Assembly: GCA_027669155.1 (NCBI GenBank)
Contig: JAQEDR010000001.1
Span: 62,001-126,000 of the forward strand
DNA: 64,000 nucleotides
Direction of reading: 5' to 3'
DNA from: Peptoniphilaceae bacterium AM52-5BH
GTDB lineage: Bacteria > Bacillota > Clostridia > Tissierellales > Peptoniphilaceae
The notes beneath the pieces are model-generated. The model was not told the DNA's origin, did not search any database, and was given only the letters and a program-made list of their open reading frames with translations. Below, one piece after another: positions 1-8,889 of the stretch. How positions within the stretch are numbered: position 1 is the stretch's first letter; each line of letters begins with the position of its first letter. The translations under genes and the position numbers were made by a program.

Positions 1-1
1 A

Positions 2-136
2 GAAGATATTGAGCTAGATTATCTAGACAAGAAAAAATGGGTTAAAAATGAAATCGAAAATATACTATGGGCGAATAATTTTAAATTAGATAATAAAATT
101 ATAAGGAATGGTATAAATGATTGGAACAAAAATTAA
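2..136 (+). CDS. C-terminal fragment of an unidentified protein (partial at left edge)
   Basis: This frame is open from the window edge to a TAA at 134-136, and the other two + frames stop within the first 20 bases. The visible tail is about 44 residues, rich in Lys, Asn and Glu, and ends GINDWNKN. It overlaps the start of the pullulanase gene by 20 bases, the tight packing expected inside an operon. An alpha-glucan metabolism gene would fit the neighbours, but nothing in this short tail identifies a family. Confidence is moderate that it is coding and nil on function. Confidence 0.5.
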   Translation, partial: EDIELDYLDKKKWVKNEIENILWANNFKLDNKIIRNGINDWNKN

Positions 137-2039
137 AATAGGTGATAGAATCAAAAATTTAACCTATGATGAGATAAAAGACGAAAAGCTAGGAGCGATT
201 TATAGTAAGGATAAAACAATATTCAGGGTTTTTTCGCCGACATCAGTAACCTTGGATCTTTTGATAAGTGATGACTACTTGAAGGTAAGAAGAAATAAAT
301 ATCAAATGGTAAGAAATGAAATAGGTATTTATGAAATTACCTTAGAGGGTGACTATAATGGCTACTATTATAATTACTTGGTAGATAACAAGTACGAAGT
401 AACAGATCCTTACTCTTTCACAGCATCTATAAACAGTTTAAGCTCTGTAGTTGTTGATGTGAAAGAAACAGATCCTTCTGGCTTTAGGGAGGAAAAGATT
501 CCTCAAAACTTAGAAGAAGATGCAATAATCTATGAGATGAGCGTCAAAAATTATACAGCTGATAGGTCTAGTGGAATAAAAAACAAGGGAAAATTTCTCG
601 GTCTAACAGAAGAAGGAAGTAGTTTTGAGGGAGTAAGTACTGGTATAGATAACGTTAAGGAACTGGGTGTAAGTCATGTTCAATTACTACCTTTATATGA
701 TTTTATTTCAGTAGATGAGGATGACTCCTGCTTTTTTGATGATGACAACTACAATTGGGGTTACGATCCTGAATTATATTTTGCGCCAGAAGGCTCCTAT
801 GCCACAGATCCCTATGATCCTACTTCTAGGATAAAAGATGCGAAGAAAATGATTCAGACCTTCCACAGAAATAATATATCTGTTGTAATGGATGTGGTAT
901 ATAATCATACATTCAAGTCCTATGATTCTAATCTTCACACTCTTGCAAGGGGATACTATCACAGAATGAATGAAGATGGAAGTTTTTCAAATGGATCTGG
1001 AGTTGGCAATGAAGTAAAAAGCGAGAATGCCTTTACAAGGAAGCTTATCATAGATTCGCTTTGCCACTGGGCTAGAGAATATAAGGTAGATGGATTTAGA
1101 TTTGATCTTATGGCGTTAATAGACATTGATACGATTAAAATTGCCTTAAGGGAACTTAAGAAAATAAATCCAAATATTATAATTTATGGTGAGCCTTGGA
1201 TGGCTTTTTATTCTCCATTGCCTCTTGATAAACAAATCCTAAAAGGAGCTCAAAGGTCAAATTCATTCGGTGTATTTAATGATGACTTTAGAGATGCAAT
1301 AAAAGGCGACGTAAATGGCTACGAGAAAGGTTATATTCAAGGGATTTTTTCCAATAAAATAAAAATTGAAACAGGCATTGCTGGTTCTATTCACTATGAT
1401 GATAAGAGAATTGGCTTTGCAGATGATGCAAATGAGACAATCAATTATTTTAATTGTCACGACAATCTAATAATCTACGATAAACTAGCTATTTCCTTAA
1501 ATGATTCTAGGGATATAGACTCTTATATTAAGCTAGCTCTTGGACTAATATTCTTATCCTTCGGCAAGCCTTTCATCTATGAGGGTAACGAGTTTAATCA
1601 TAGCAAGAATAATGATGCGAACTCATATAGATCGCCTCTTAGTATAAATTCAATAAAGTGGGAAGATAAGTTAAATAACATAGATATATTTAACTACACT
1701 AAGGATTTGATAAAACTAAGAAAGTCTATAGATATTTTTAAGATGACTAAGGCTAGCGATATTAGAAAATCCTTAGCCTTTATGGAAAATATAGAGGAGT
1801 CCTTGATTATTTATAAACTAGAATCTAAGAAAGGGAAATATCTAGTAGCTATCAATGCTTCAGTGGATGAGAAGTTAATCGATAGAAAAAAATTAGATGA
1901 ATTTGTCCAAGTGAATAAAATCAGCAAGATATTTGCTAAAAGGGGTATAAGTAAAATAGATATTAATTTAGAGGAAGACTTAATACTAGAAAACAAATCG
2001 GTAAATGTATTTAAATTAGGAGAGGTAAATGGACTATAA
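117..2039 (+). CDS. pulA: Type I pullulanase (alpha-glucan debranching enzyme)
   Basis: A 640-residue glycoside hydrolase family 13 enzyme that hydrolyses alpha-1,6 branches of glycogen, pullulan or limit dextrins. Residues about 25-110 look like a CBM48-type beta-sandwich. The type I signature YNWGYDP is at 212-218. The four GH13 regions are MDVVYNH (258-264), DGFRFD with nucleophile D330, GEPW with acid/base E359, and NCHDN (446-450). No signal peptide or anchor is visible, so it should act in the cytoplasm on internalised maltodextrin or stored glycogen. AAGGA about 9 bases before ATG117 supports the start. Its 3' end overlaps the phosphohexomutase gene by 11 bases, linking debranching to sugar phosphate interconversion. 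Confidence 0.95.
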   Translation: MIGTKIKIGDRIKNLTYDEIKDEKLGAIYSKDKTIFRVFSPTSVTLDLLISDDYLKVRRNKYQMVRNEIGIYEITLEGDYNGYYYNYLVDNKYEVTDPYSFTASINSLSSVVVDVKETDPSGFREEKIPQNLEEDAIIYEMSVKNYTADRSSGIKNKGKFLGLTEEGSSFEGVSTGIDNVKELGVSHVQLLPLYDFISVDEDDSCFFDDDNYNWGYDPELYFAPEGSYATDPYDPTSRIKDAKKMIQTFHRNNISVVMDVVYNHTFKSYDSNLHTLARGYYHRMNEDGSFSNGSGVGNEVKSENAFTRKLIIDSLCHWAREYKVDGFRFDLMALIDIDTIKIALRELKKINPNIIIYGEPWMAFYSPLPLDKQILKGAQRSNSFGVFNDDFRDAIKGDVNGYEKGYIQGIFSNKIKIETGIAGSIHYDDKRIGFADDANETINYFNCHDNLIIYDKLAISLNDSRDIDSYIKLALGLIFLSFGKPFIYEGNEFNHSKNNDANSYRSPLSINSIKWEDKLNNIDIFNYTKDLIKLRKSIDIFKMTKASDIRKSLAFMENIEESLIIYKLESKKGKYLVAINASVDEKLIDRKKLDEFVQVNKISKIFAKRGISKIDINLEEDLILENKSVNVFKLGEVNGL

Positions 2040-3723
2040 AGCAATTTATAACAAATGGTTAGAAGACGATAGATTTGATGAAGAAACAAAAAAAGATCTT
2101 TTGAGTATAAAAGATGATGAAGAGGAAATAAAAGATAGATTTCATCAATCATTAAAATTTGGTACAGCTGGCCTTAGGGGTAAGCTTGGTGCGGGAACTA
2201 ACAGGATGAATGTCTATAATGTTGCTCAAGCAAGCCAAGGTTTTGCCGATACTATAGCAGAAGGTGGAGAAGAAGCAAAGAAGAAGGGTGTAGCAATCGC
2301 CTACGATGTAAGACATAAGTCAGAAGAGTTTGCAAAAGTAGCGGCAGAAGTATTTGCTGCAAATGGAATCAAGGTTTATATCCATAAAGAAATCCAACCA
2401 ACACCAGTATGCTCCTACACAATAAGAAAGCTAGGAAATGTTGCGGGTGTTATGGTAACAGCAAGCCACAATCCTAGAGAATACAATGGATACAAGGCTT
2501 ATAACCACGAGGGTAGCCAAATCCTAGATGAAACTGCGGATAAAATATTAGGTCATATAGCAGAGCACCCAGACTTTTTTGAAATTCCAAGGATAGACTT
2601 TGAAAAGGGCCTTGAAGATGGAATTATCGAATATGTAGATGATCAATTGATAGAAGATTATATCAAGGAAGTTTTATCTTGCACAATTAATGACGAAGAC
2701 ATAGATAAAAGCATTAACGTTGTCTATACTCCACTAAATGGATGTGGAAACAAGTTAGTTAGAAGAATCCTTGATGAGAGAGATTTCAAGAATATTCATA
2801 TAGTAGAAGAACAAGAAAAACCAGACCCTGACTTCACAACTGTAGGATACCCTAACCCAGAAGACCCAAAGGCTTTCAAATATTCAGAAGAGCTTGGTAA
2901 AAAGGTGTCTGCAGAACTTTTACTTGCAACAGACCCTGACTCTGATAGATGTGCAGTAGAAGTTTTGGATAAGGATGGAGAATATAAATTCCTAACTGGA
3001 AATCTAATTGGTTCCTTATTAACAAACTATATACTTGAAGCTCTTGAGGGAAATAATGAACTTCCAGAAAATGGTGCTGTAGTTAAGTCTTTGGTATCAA
3101 CAGACTTAGTTAATCCTATCGCCAATAAATACGGAGTAAAAGTATACGATGTTCTTACAGGATTTAAGAATATTTATGCAGTAGCTAATGAACTTGATGA
3201 AAACAAGAGCGGTAAGTTTATATTTGGTTTTGAAGAAAGTATAGGATACAATTACAAGGATTTCGTAAGAGATAAAGACGCAGTAAACTCTGCAATGATG
3301 ATTACTGAAATGGCTGCTTATTACAAGGCTAAGGGTAAGAGCCTACTTGATGTTATAAACGACCTATTTAATGAGTATGGATACTATTCAAATGAAGTTG
3401 TTTCTATTGTTCTAGAAGGCCTAGACGGACAAGAGAGAATATCTAGAATAATGACAGAGGTTAGAAACAATCCTATCAAGGAAGTATGCGGACTAAGGGT
3501 AAAAAATATTATCGACTACCAAAATGATGATACAGGACTTCCAAAATCAAACGTTCTAAAATACTATCTAGAAGATGATTCTTGGTTTGCCCTAAGACCT
3601 TCAGGTACAGAGCCAAAGATAAAATTATACATTAATGCTATAGATGATAGCTTAGAAGCTTCTAAGAAGAAACTAGAAGATATCAACAGTTTCATGCAAG
3701 AAATTATTGATTCCGTTGAATAA
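2029..3723 (+). CDS. pgcA: Alpha-phosphoglucomutase / phosphohexomutase
   Basis: A 564-residue alpha-D-phosphohexomutase interconverting glucose-1-phosphate and glucose-6-phosphate; phosphomannomutase activity is also possible in this family. The phosphoserine loop TASHNP places the active serine at S146. The Mg-binding loop DPDSDR is at 302-307, the sugar-binding loop GFEES at 400-404, and the phosphate-binding RPSGTEPK near residue 527. The length matches PgcA-type bacterial enzymes. AGGAGAGG precedes ATG2029, which lies inside the end of pulA, so translation is probably coupled. An intrinsic terminator lies about 90 bases downstream, closing the glucan unit. The gene symbol rests on family resemblance only. 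Confidence 0.92.
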   Translation: MDYKAIYNKWLEDDRFDEETKKDLLSIKDDEEEIKDRFHQSLKFGTAGLRGKLGAGTNRMNVYNVAQASQGFADTIAEGGEEAKKKGVAIAYDVRHKSEEFAKVAAEVFAANGIKVYIHKEIQPTPVCSYTIRKLGNVAGVMVTASHNPREYNGYKAYNHEGSQILDETADKILGHIAEHPDFFEIPRIDFEKGLEDGIIEYVDDQLIEDYIKEVLSCTINDEDIDKSINVVYTPLNGCGNKLVRRILDERDFKNIHIVEEQEKPDPDFTTVGYPNPEDPKAFKYSEELGKKVSAELLLATDPDSDRCAVEVLDKDGEYKFLTGNLIGSLLTNYILEALEGNNELPENGAVVKSLVSTDLVNPIANKYGVKVYDVLTGFKNIYAVANELDENKSGKFIFGFEESIGYNYKDFVRDKDAVNSAMMITEMAAYYKAKGKSLLDVINDLFNEYGYYSNEVVSIVLEGLDGQERISRIMTEVRNNPIKEVCGLRVKNIIDYQNDDTGLPKSNVLKYYLEDDSWFALRPSGTEPKIKLYINAIDDSLEASKKKLEDINSFMQEIIDSVE

Positions 3724-3810
3724 CTGATTAGGAATAAAAACGTGAGAGAACATAATCTTTTAGATATCTCTAATGATTTATATAAACTCTAGATAAGATA
3801 TTTCAATATA

Positions 3811-3837
3811 AAAAGTCGTCTTTATGGCGACTTTTTT
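3811..3837 (+). terminator. Intrinsic terminator after the pulA-phosphohexomutase unit
   Basis: A 10-bp stem (3811-3820 with 3826-3835, one G-T pair) has a 5-base loop TTTAT and runs into a T tract at 3832-3837. It sits between the mutase stop and the promoter of the FHA gene. Confidence 0.88.
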
Positions 3838-3857
3838 AAATTACTTATACATAATAC

Positions 3858-3886
3858 TTGAACTTTCATATAAAATGAAATAATAT
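3858..3886 (+). promoter_or_regulatory. Candidate sigma-A promoter for the FHA-SEDS-PBP unit
   Basis: TTGAAC (3858-3863) and TAATAT (3881-3886) are separated by 17 bases, just downstream of a terminator and 20 bases before ATG3906. AAAAGGAGA supplies the ribosome binding site. Confidence 0.55.
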
Positions 3887-3905
3887 ATATCAAAAGGAGA
3901 TAAAA

Positions 3906-4409
3906 ATGGAAAGTTTTTTTAATGTAATAGATAAAATATTTTCAGTTAATGTTTTTGGAAGTTTAACTTTATATCAACTGATATCAACTATATTAAAGTA
4001 TATTTTTGTATTTATAGTTTTTTACTTCATATATTCTATCATTAGAATTATTTATTATGATGTAAGAACTACACTCAAAAAAGAATCTAAGTCAGATACA
4101 TATCTAAAACTTTTGAACCTAAGTGAGAACTTCTCATTTACTGTTCAAGAATTTTATTTTTTGGCATCTGATAACACTATTGGAAGAGATGACAGAAACA
4201 GTATTTGCATTAAGGATAAGTTCATGTCTAAATTTCATGCAAGGATTGTAGAAGACGAGGGAATGTATTTCCTAGAAGACTTAAAATCAGCCAATGGTAC
4301 TTATCTAAATAGTGAAAGAATTGAGGATGCAATAGAATTAAAATCCAATGACCTAATCAATATCGGCAAGCTTCAATTCTTATTCATCCAAGGTGATGGC
4401 AATGAATAG
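3906..4409 (+). CDS. Membrane-anchored FHA domain protein
   Basis: A 167-residue protein with a hydrophobic N-terminal half (membrane segment about 20-50) and a cytoplasmic forkhead-associated domain from about 80 to 165. The FHA phosphothreonine-binding signature is complete: GR at 93-94, SKFH at 108-111 and NGTYLN at 130-135. FHA domains bind phosphothreonine peptides, so this protein is probably an adaptor in a Ser/Thr kinase pathway. It overlaps the next gene, a SEDS glycosyltransferase, which is followed by a class B PBP. The order FHA-SEDS-PBP suggests phosphorylation-dependent recruitment at the site of wall synthesis. No kinase gene is in the window, so the phosphorylated partner is unknown. 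Confidence 0.88.
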   Translation: MESFFNVIDKIFSVNVFGSLTLYQLISTILKYIFVFIVFYFIYSIIRIIYYDVRTTLKKESKSDTYLKLLNLSENFSFTVQEFYFLASDNTIGRDDRNSICIKDKFMSKFHARIVEDEGMYFLEDLKSANGTYLNSERIEDAIELKSNDLINIGKLQFLFIQGDGNE

Positions 4410-5670
4410 ATTAAGAAATCTTACTGTAAATAAAAATAAGGCGCAGAGAAAGGCTCTTTTTTTACTGTTTACTTTTGAGTTTTTAGCCCTTTCATTAGCT
4501 TTGATTTATAATATAGAAAATCTAAGCAATACCGACTTTATAACGTATTTAGCTATCTTGATGGCGACTTTGGTATCAAGCTTTCTTATAAATAAGTTTA
4601 TAAAATCCGACGGAATTTTGCTAATGATAGTAAATATGCTTTTTTCTATTGGTGTTTCAGTTATATATAGACTAGATCCCGAATTGGGAAAGAGGCAATT
4701 ACAATATTATCTAGTTGGCCTCGTTATGTTTTTTGTAACATATTTTGTACTAAAGTCTTATAATTCTTGGCATAAGTTATCCAAGTTTTATGTTGGAATT
4801 TCGATAGTTCTCTTTATACTAACACTTGTGTTCGGATCATATCTCGGAGGAGCTAAGAACTGGATTTATCTAGGTCCTATAAGTATACAGCCATCTGAGT
4901 TTATCAAGGTACCATTAGCCTTTTTTATAGCAAGTTTTTATACACATTATAACGAATTTTGCAAAAGACCCTTTGGTAAATACTACATGAATCTAGTGAT
5001 TTTTGTTTTTATAGGATTTCTATTCTTACAGAAAGACTTGGGCACAGCCTTAATTTTCTTTGGGACCATGATACTAAGCCAGTTTGTATACGATAGAGAT
5101 AGAAAGCTTATAATAGTTAACCTCTTAGCTATGGTTGTAGGATCTATAATAGCGTATTTCTTATTTTCTCATGTTAGGATAAGGGTAGCTACTTGGAAGG
5201 ATCCTTGGTCAGATATCGACGCAACAGGTTATCAGATAACCCAGGCCTTATTTGCTATGGCAAGTGGGGGACTTTTTGGAAGTGGAATAGGTCTTGGTCG
5301 ACCTGACTTCATACCAGTTGCAGAATCCGACTTTATATTTTCTGCTATCTGTGAGGAAATGGGAATATTTATGGGAATTGCCGTAGTATTACTATTTATG
5401 ATCTTAGTCTACAGGGCTATTAAAATTTCCCTTATACAAAAGGATAAATTTTATTCAATATTGGCATTTTGTATAGGCATTTTATTTGCCTTGCAGACCT
5501 TTATAATCTTAGGTGGAGTTCTAAAGTTAATTCCGCTTACAGGAGTAACACTTCCTTTTATCAGTCAAGGAGGATCTTCCATGATTGCTGGATTTATACT
5601 TCTAGGTTGTTTACAATATTCGGGGGAAGAAATTAAGTATGGTGATGAATTAGATGAAGAAAAAATTTGA
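4402..5670 (+). CDS. SEDS family peptidoglycan glycosyltransferase (FtsW/RodA)
   Basis: About 422 residues and strongly hydrophobic, with roughly ten membrane segments. SEDS motifs include GGAKNWIYLG with the following IQPSEFIK, KDLGTALIFF, the long loop containing GLFGSGIGLGRPDFIPVAES, and the C-terminal LPFISQGGSSM. SEDS proteins polymerise lipid II into glycan strands with a partner class B PBP, and that partner is the next gene. ATG4402 is preferred because AAGGTG ends 6 bases upstream; GTG4393 and ATG4396 are in-frame alternatives. It overlaps the FHA gene by 8 bases and the PBP gene by 17. I cannot separate the FtsW (division) role from RodA (elongation) from sequence alone, so no symbol is given. 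Confidence 0.93.
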   Translation: MNRLRNLTVNKNKAQRKALFLLFTFEFLALSLALIYNIENLSNTDFITYLAILMATLVSSFLINKFIKSDGILLMIVNMLFSIGVSVIYRLDPELGKRQLQYYLVGLVMFFVTYFVLKSYNSWHKLSKFYVGISIVLFILTLVFGSYLGGAKNWIYLGPISIQPSEFIKVPLAFFIASFYTHYNEFCKRPFGKYYMNLVIFVFIGFLFLQKDLGTALIFFGTMILSQFVYDRDRKLIIVNLLAMVVGSIIAYFLFSHVRIRVATWKDPWSDIDATGYQITQALFAMASGGLFGSGIGLGRPDFIPVAESDFIFSAICEEMGIFMGIAVVLLFMILVYRAIKISLIQKDKFYSILAFCIGILFALQTFIILGGVLKLIPLTGVTLPFISQGGSSMIAGFILLGCLQYSGEEIKYGDELDEEKI

Positions 5671-7165
5671 TAAAAAAAGAAACAACTCTCAATCTTTTAT
5701 AGATAAAATAAGACAAATTGAAGAGGAAAAGAGATTAGAAGATATAGATAAGTTAAATATCTTACCTAAGACTACACTTAACAAAAGGCTGGTCTTTGTT
5801 ATGGTGTTTTTCGTGGCACTTTTTATGACTCTCGCCTTGTATCTGGTGTATTTTCAACTCTTTAAGAGATCTGATATAGAAAATGATTCCCATAATAGAA
5901 GACTTTGGGTTAATGAGGACAATATAAAAAGAGGTTCTATCTACGATAGAAACGGCAATATTCTAGCTTATAGTGAAGAAGATAGTGATGGAAGCCAATA
6001 CAGAGTTTATAACTACGGAAAGTCAGCTTCATCAGTTACAGGATATTCTTCCAAAACTTATGGTAAAACTGGTATAGAGAAGTCTTATAACAAAGAGCTT
6101 CTAGCCCTTAGTGGAGAAAACTTATCTAATTTTAGGAAAATGGTCGTAAAAAACGATACAGGATATGACGTTCATTTATCCTTGGATCAAAATATTCAAG
6201 AGATAGTCTATGAATATATGCAAGATATAAAAGGTTCTTGCGTTGTTATGAACCCAAAGACCGGTGAAGTACTAGCTTTAGTGTCCAATCCTAGCTATGA
6301 TCCAAATAGCGTGGATGAAGATTGGGATGATCTTATACAAAATACAGACGGTCCTCTTGTGAATAGGGCGACATCAGGTGCCTATAGGCCAGGATCAACC
6401 TTCAAAATTGTTACAGCAACTGGATTACTAAACTATGGACTTGATACGTCTTATAATGATACTGGAGTTGAAACTATTCAAGGTTATGATATAAGAAATT
6501 TTGCTGATCAAACATTTGGAATGGTCAACCTAAGATCTGCTTTCGTTGATTCTATAAATACGTATTTCGCTTCTAAGACCAACGATTTAGGTCGAGATAA
6601 ATACATGGAGCTTGCTGAGAAGTTTATGATAAACAAGGATTATGACTTTGATATGGATAAAAATAAAGCAATCATTCCTTTTGATGACTTAAACCAAGTA
6701 GACTTAGCCATGACAGGATTTGGATATGGTAAAACACAAATAACTCCACTTCATATGGCTATGATTACGTCTGCAATAGCAAACGAAGGGAAGATGATGC
6801 AACCTAGACTTGTCACTAAGGTTGTCGATAAGGATGGGAAAATTATAGAAGAAAAGAAAGAAAAGGTCCTTAGCGAAGTAACAAGTGTAGAAAACGCAAA
6901 TATTATTAGAGATATGATGGTTTCTGTTGTAAATGAAGGAACTGGAACGAGTGCATATCTTGATTCTGTACAAATAGCAGGAAAGACAGGAACTGCAGAT
7001 AAAGAAAACAATCTATTAGATGCTTGGTTTGTAGGATTCGCTCCTGCCTATGACCCAGATATTGCTATAGCTTTAGTAGTAGAAGATAGCGATGATACGG
7101 GAGGTGTTGTAGCTGCACCAATCGCACGTGACATTATTAGTGCAATTTATCAGACGATAGAATAA
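5654..7165 (+). CDS. Class B penicillin-binding protein (transpeptidase)
   Basis: A 503-residue protein with a basic cytoplasmic tail of about 45 residues, one membrane anchor (about 46-68) and an extracellular dimerisation plus transpeptidase region. Active-site motifs are SxxK in RPGSTFK (S248, K251), SIN at 300-302 and KTGT at 444-447. It cross-links peptide stems on glycan made by its SEDS partner encoded immediately upstream. It is short for the class because no PASTA repeats follow the transpeptidase domain. This resembles PbpA-type proteins in FHA-SEDS-PBP clusters. Its TAA directly abuts the stop codon of the convergent nadK, with no spacer and no clear terminator hairpin between them. 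Confidence 0.93.
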   Translation: MKKKFDKKRNNSQSFIDKIRQIEEEKRLEDIDKLNILPKTTLNKRLVFVMVFFVALFMTLALYLVYFQLFKRSDIENDSHNRRLWVNEDNIKRGSIYDRNGNILAYSEEDSDGSQYRVYNYGKSASSVTGYSSKTYGKTGIEKSYNKELLALSGENLSNFRKMVVKNDTGYDVHLSLDQNIQEIVYEYMQDIKGSCVVMNPKTGEVLALVSNPSYDPNSVDEDWDDLIQNTDGPLVNRATSGAYRPGSTFKIVTATGLLNYGLDTSYNDTGVETIQGYDIRNFADQTFGMVNLRSAFVDSINTYFASKTNDLGRDKYMELAEKFMINKDYDFDMDKNKAIIPFDDLNQVDLAMTGFGYGKTQITPLHMAMITSAIANEGKMMQPRLVTKVVDKDGKIIEEKKEKVLSEVTSVENANIIRDMMVSVVNEGTGTSAYLDSVQIAGKTGTADKENNLLDAWFVGFAPAYDPDIAIALVVEDSDDTGGVVAAPIARDIISAIYQTIE

Positions 7166-7951
7166 TTACATTAACTTATTCTTGATATTATTCCAGTAGT
7201 GGTTTTTATTGAGAATAAGTTTTTTTATTTTCGTATTTGAGACGTTGATTCTAATCTTATAATCTTGTGTGGAGTATTCCTTGCCGTCAAAGATAAATAT
7301 AGTGTGGTAGTTATCCCTTTTCGAAACAGAAATATCAATTGTAGCATCGTTTGGTAATACTACAGGACACCTAAGGGCTTTATTCATATTAGAATAGACA
7401 GGTGCTATAGGCGTTAGTTGGAATCCATTTAAGGATTGATGAAGGATTGCTCCACCAGCTGATAAATTATAGGCAGTAGATCCGTGTGGTGTTGATATAA
7501 TAAGACCATCTCCAGAGTATGATTCTATGTAATTACCATCTATAAAAACTTTTAATCTGACTATTTGATTCCTATCGCTTTTGATAACTACTTCATTTAT
7601 TGAATTGATTATCTTGCCATTAACTTTTGCTTCAAGAATAGAGAGATTTTCTGTATGGTAATTTCCTTGGTCAAAGGATTTGATAAAATTATCTAACATA
7701 TTGACTTCTATTTCTTGATAAAAACCAAGATGTCCCGTATTTATTCCTATAAAGGGAATAGAAGAAAAGTTAGATAAGTGAACTGCATTTAAAAAAGTGC
7801 CATCCCCACCTATAACGAGATTTAAAACAGCCTCTTCGTCATAAGTAGTGGTTAGGCTATAACCGTATTTGTAAAAAATTTTCTTACATTTTTGATAGAT
7901 GGATCTAGAAAATTTAGACTTATTCTTAAAAACATTGATTTTATTTGTCAT
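7166..7951 (-). CDS. nadK: NAD kinase
   Basis: A 261-residue ATP-NAD kinase that makes NADP in the cytoplasm. The GGDGTF motif with catalytic D50 is at 48-53, followed by NTGHLGF (71-77), the NE motif (119-120) and the nucleotide-binding STPHGSTAYN (153-162). The length is normal for Gram-positive NadK. GAGGAGGG sits 5 bases before its ATG on the minus strand. It is transcribed divergently from an RluA-type gene whose -35 lies within the first codons of nadK, and it converges end to end with the PBP gene. Confidence 0.95.
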   Translation of the reverse strand: MTNKINVFKNKSKFSRSIYQKCKKIFYKYGYSLTTTYDEEAVLNLVIGGDGTFLNAVHLSNFSSIPFIGINTGHLGFYQEIEVNMLDNFIKSFDQGNYHTENLSILEAKVNGKIINSINEVVIKSDRNQIVRLKVFIDGNYIESYSGDGLIISTPHGSTAYNLSAGGAILHQSLNGFQLTPIAPVYSNMNKALRCPVVLPNDATIDISVSKRDNYHTIFIFDGKEYSTQDYKIRINVSNTKIKKLILNKNHYWNNIKNKLM

Positions 7952-7972
7952 TTTTCCCTCCTCTCATATAAT
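7945..7972 (+). promoter_or_regulatory. Promoter for the first RluA gene, overlapping the nadK start
   Basis: TTGTCA (7945-7950) and TATAAT (7967-7972) have 16-base spacing and lead to the gene starting at 8000. The -35 lies inside the first codons of nadK. The same A/T-rich stretch carries minus-strand TATAAT copies (7973-7978 and 7978-7983) suited to nadK, so the two divergent promoters are interlocked in about 50 bases. Confidence 0.55.
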
Positions 7973-7999
7973 ATTATATTATATCATAGAGGAAGGAAT

Positions 8000-8839
8000 A
8001 TGAAATATATAAAATATGAAGTTTACGAAAATACTAGTGTAAGACAATTTCTAAAAACAAAAAACTTTTCTAAAAAAAGCATAGAAGAGATTCTTAAGAC
8101 AGGATATATTTTAAATGGGAAGAATAAAAGAAAAAGCCTTAGCATTAACAAGGGGGAAGAGTTAAGGATTATTATAGAAGATGAAAAAATCGACTATGAA
8201 CCGATAGAAGCTAAGCTTAATATAGTATATGAAGATGATCACAGCTTAGTTGTTAGTAAGGATCCTAATTTAACAGTAAATTCTAAAAATCAGATTAGTT
8301 TAAGTAATTACATAGCCCATTATTTTAAGAAGAGTGGTCAAGAATCAAAGATAAGGCTAGTAAATAGACTAGATATGAATACATCTGGACTTATGCTGAT
8401 AGCTAAGAACAAATTTTCTCATGCTTTTTATCAAAAACAATTAGAAGAAAATATAATGAAGAAAAAATATCTGGCTGTAGTAGATGGAATGGTGGATATT
8501 GATCTATTGTATGAAAATAAATTCTCATATAATGAAGAAAAGAAGAATTATGAGCCTTCAGACAATGGTAAAATATGTAGGACTTATTTTAAAACAAAAA
8601 GAATTGAGAAGGATTATTCAATAATCGAGTGTGAAATTTTTACAGGAAGGACCCATCAAATAAGAGCAAGCTTACGCGATTTAGGATATCCAATCTGGGG
8701 TGATAGTTTATATGGTTCAGATAAAAAGATCAATAGGTTCTTACTTCATTCTTATAAGCTCGAATTTACAAGTTTCTATGAAGAGGAAAACATCAAATTG
8801 AAAGATTGTCCGAATTTTGTAGGATTTGTCGAAGGATAA
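8000..8839 (+). CDS. RluA family pseudouridine synthase
   Basis: A 279-residue RNA pseudouridine synthase. The first 60 residues resemble a degenerate S4 RNA-binding domain, followed by the catalytic domain with NRLDMNTSG (catalytic D125) and GRTHQIRAS. Family members isomerise uridines in 23S rRNA or tRNA; the target cannot be read from the sequence. ATG8000 is chosen because AGAGGAAGG lies just upstream; the frame stays open further upstream only by running through the divergent promoter region. A second, differently built RluA family gene lies at 20574. Confidence 0.9.
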   Translation: MKYIKYEVYENTSVRQFLKTKNFSKKSIEEILKTGYILNGKNKRKSLSINKGEELRIIIEDEKIDYEPIEAKLNIVYEDDHSLVVSKDPNLTVNSKNQISLSNYIAHYFKKSGQESKIRLVNRLDMNTSGLMLIAKNKFSHAFYQKQLEENIMKKKYLAVVDGMVDIDLLYENKFSYNEEKKNYEPSDNGKICRTYFKTKRIEKDYSIIECEIFTGRTHQIRASLRDLGYPIWGDSLYGSDKKINRFLLHSYKLEFTSFYEEENIKLKDCPNFVGFVEG

Positions 8840-8854
8840 TGAAAACAATATTAT

Positions 8855-8883
8855 TTGCATAATTCCTTTTCATATTATATAAT
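8855..8883 (+). promoter_or_regulatory. Strong sigma-A promoter for the 6S RNA
   Basis: TTGCAT (8855-8860) and a perfect TATAAT (8878-8883) with 17-base spacing predict initiation near 8890. That is exactly where the closing stem of the structured RNA begins, and no open reading frame starts there. Confidence 0.75.
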
Positions 8884-8889
8884 AAAACT

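Noticed and set aside
3739..3792. Short GTG-initiated frame of 16 codons after the phosphohexomutase gene
   Set aside because: Very short, without SD, and located between the stop codon and the terminator; it is better explained as 3' UTR.
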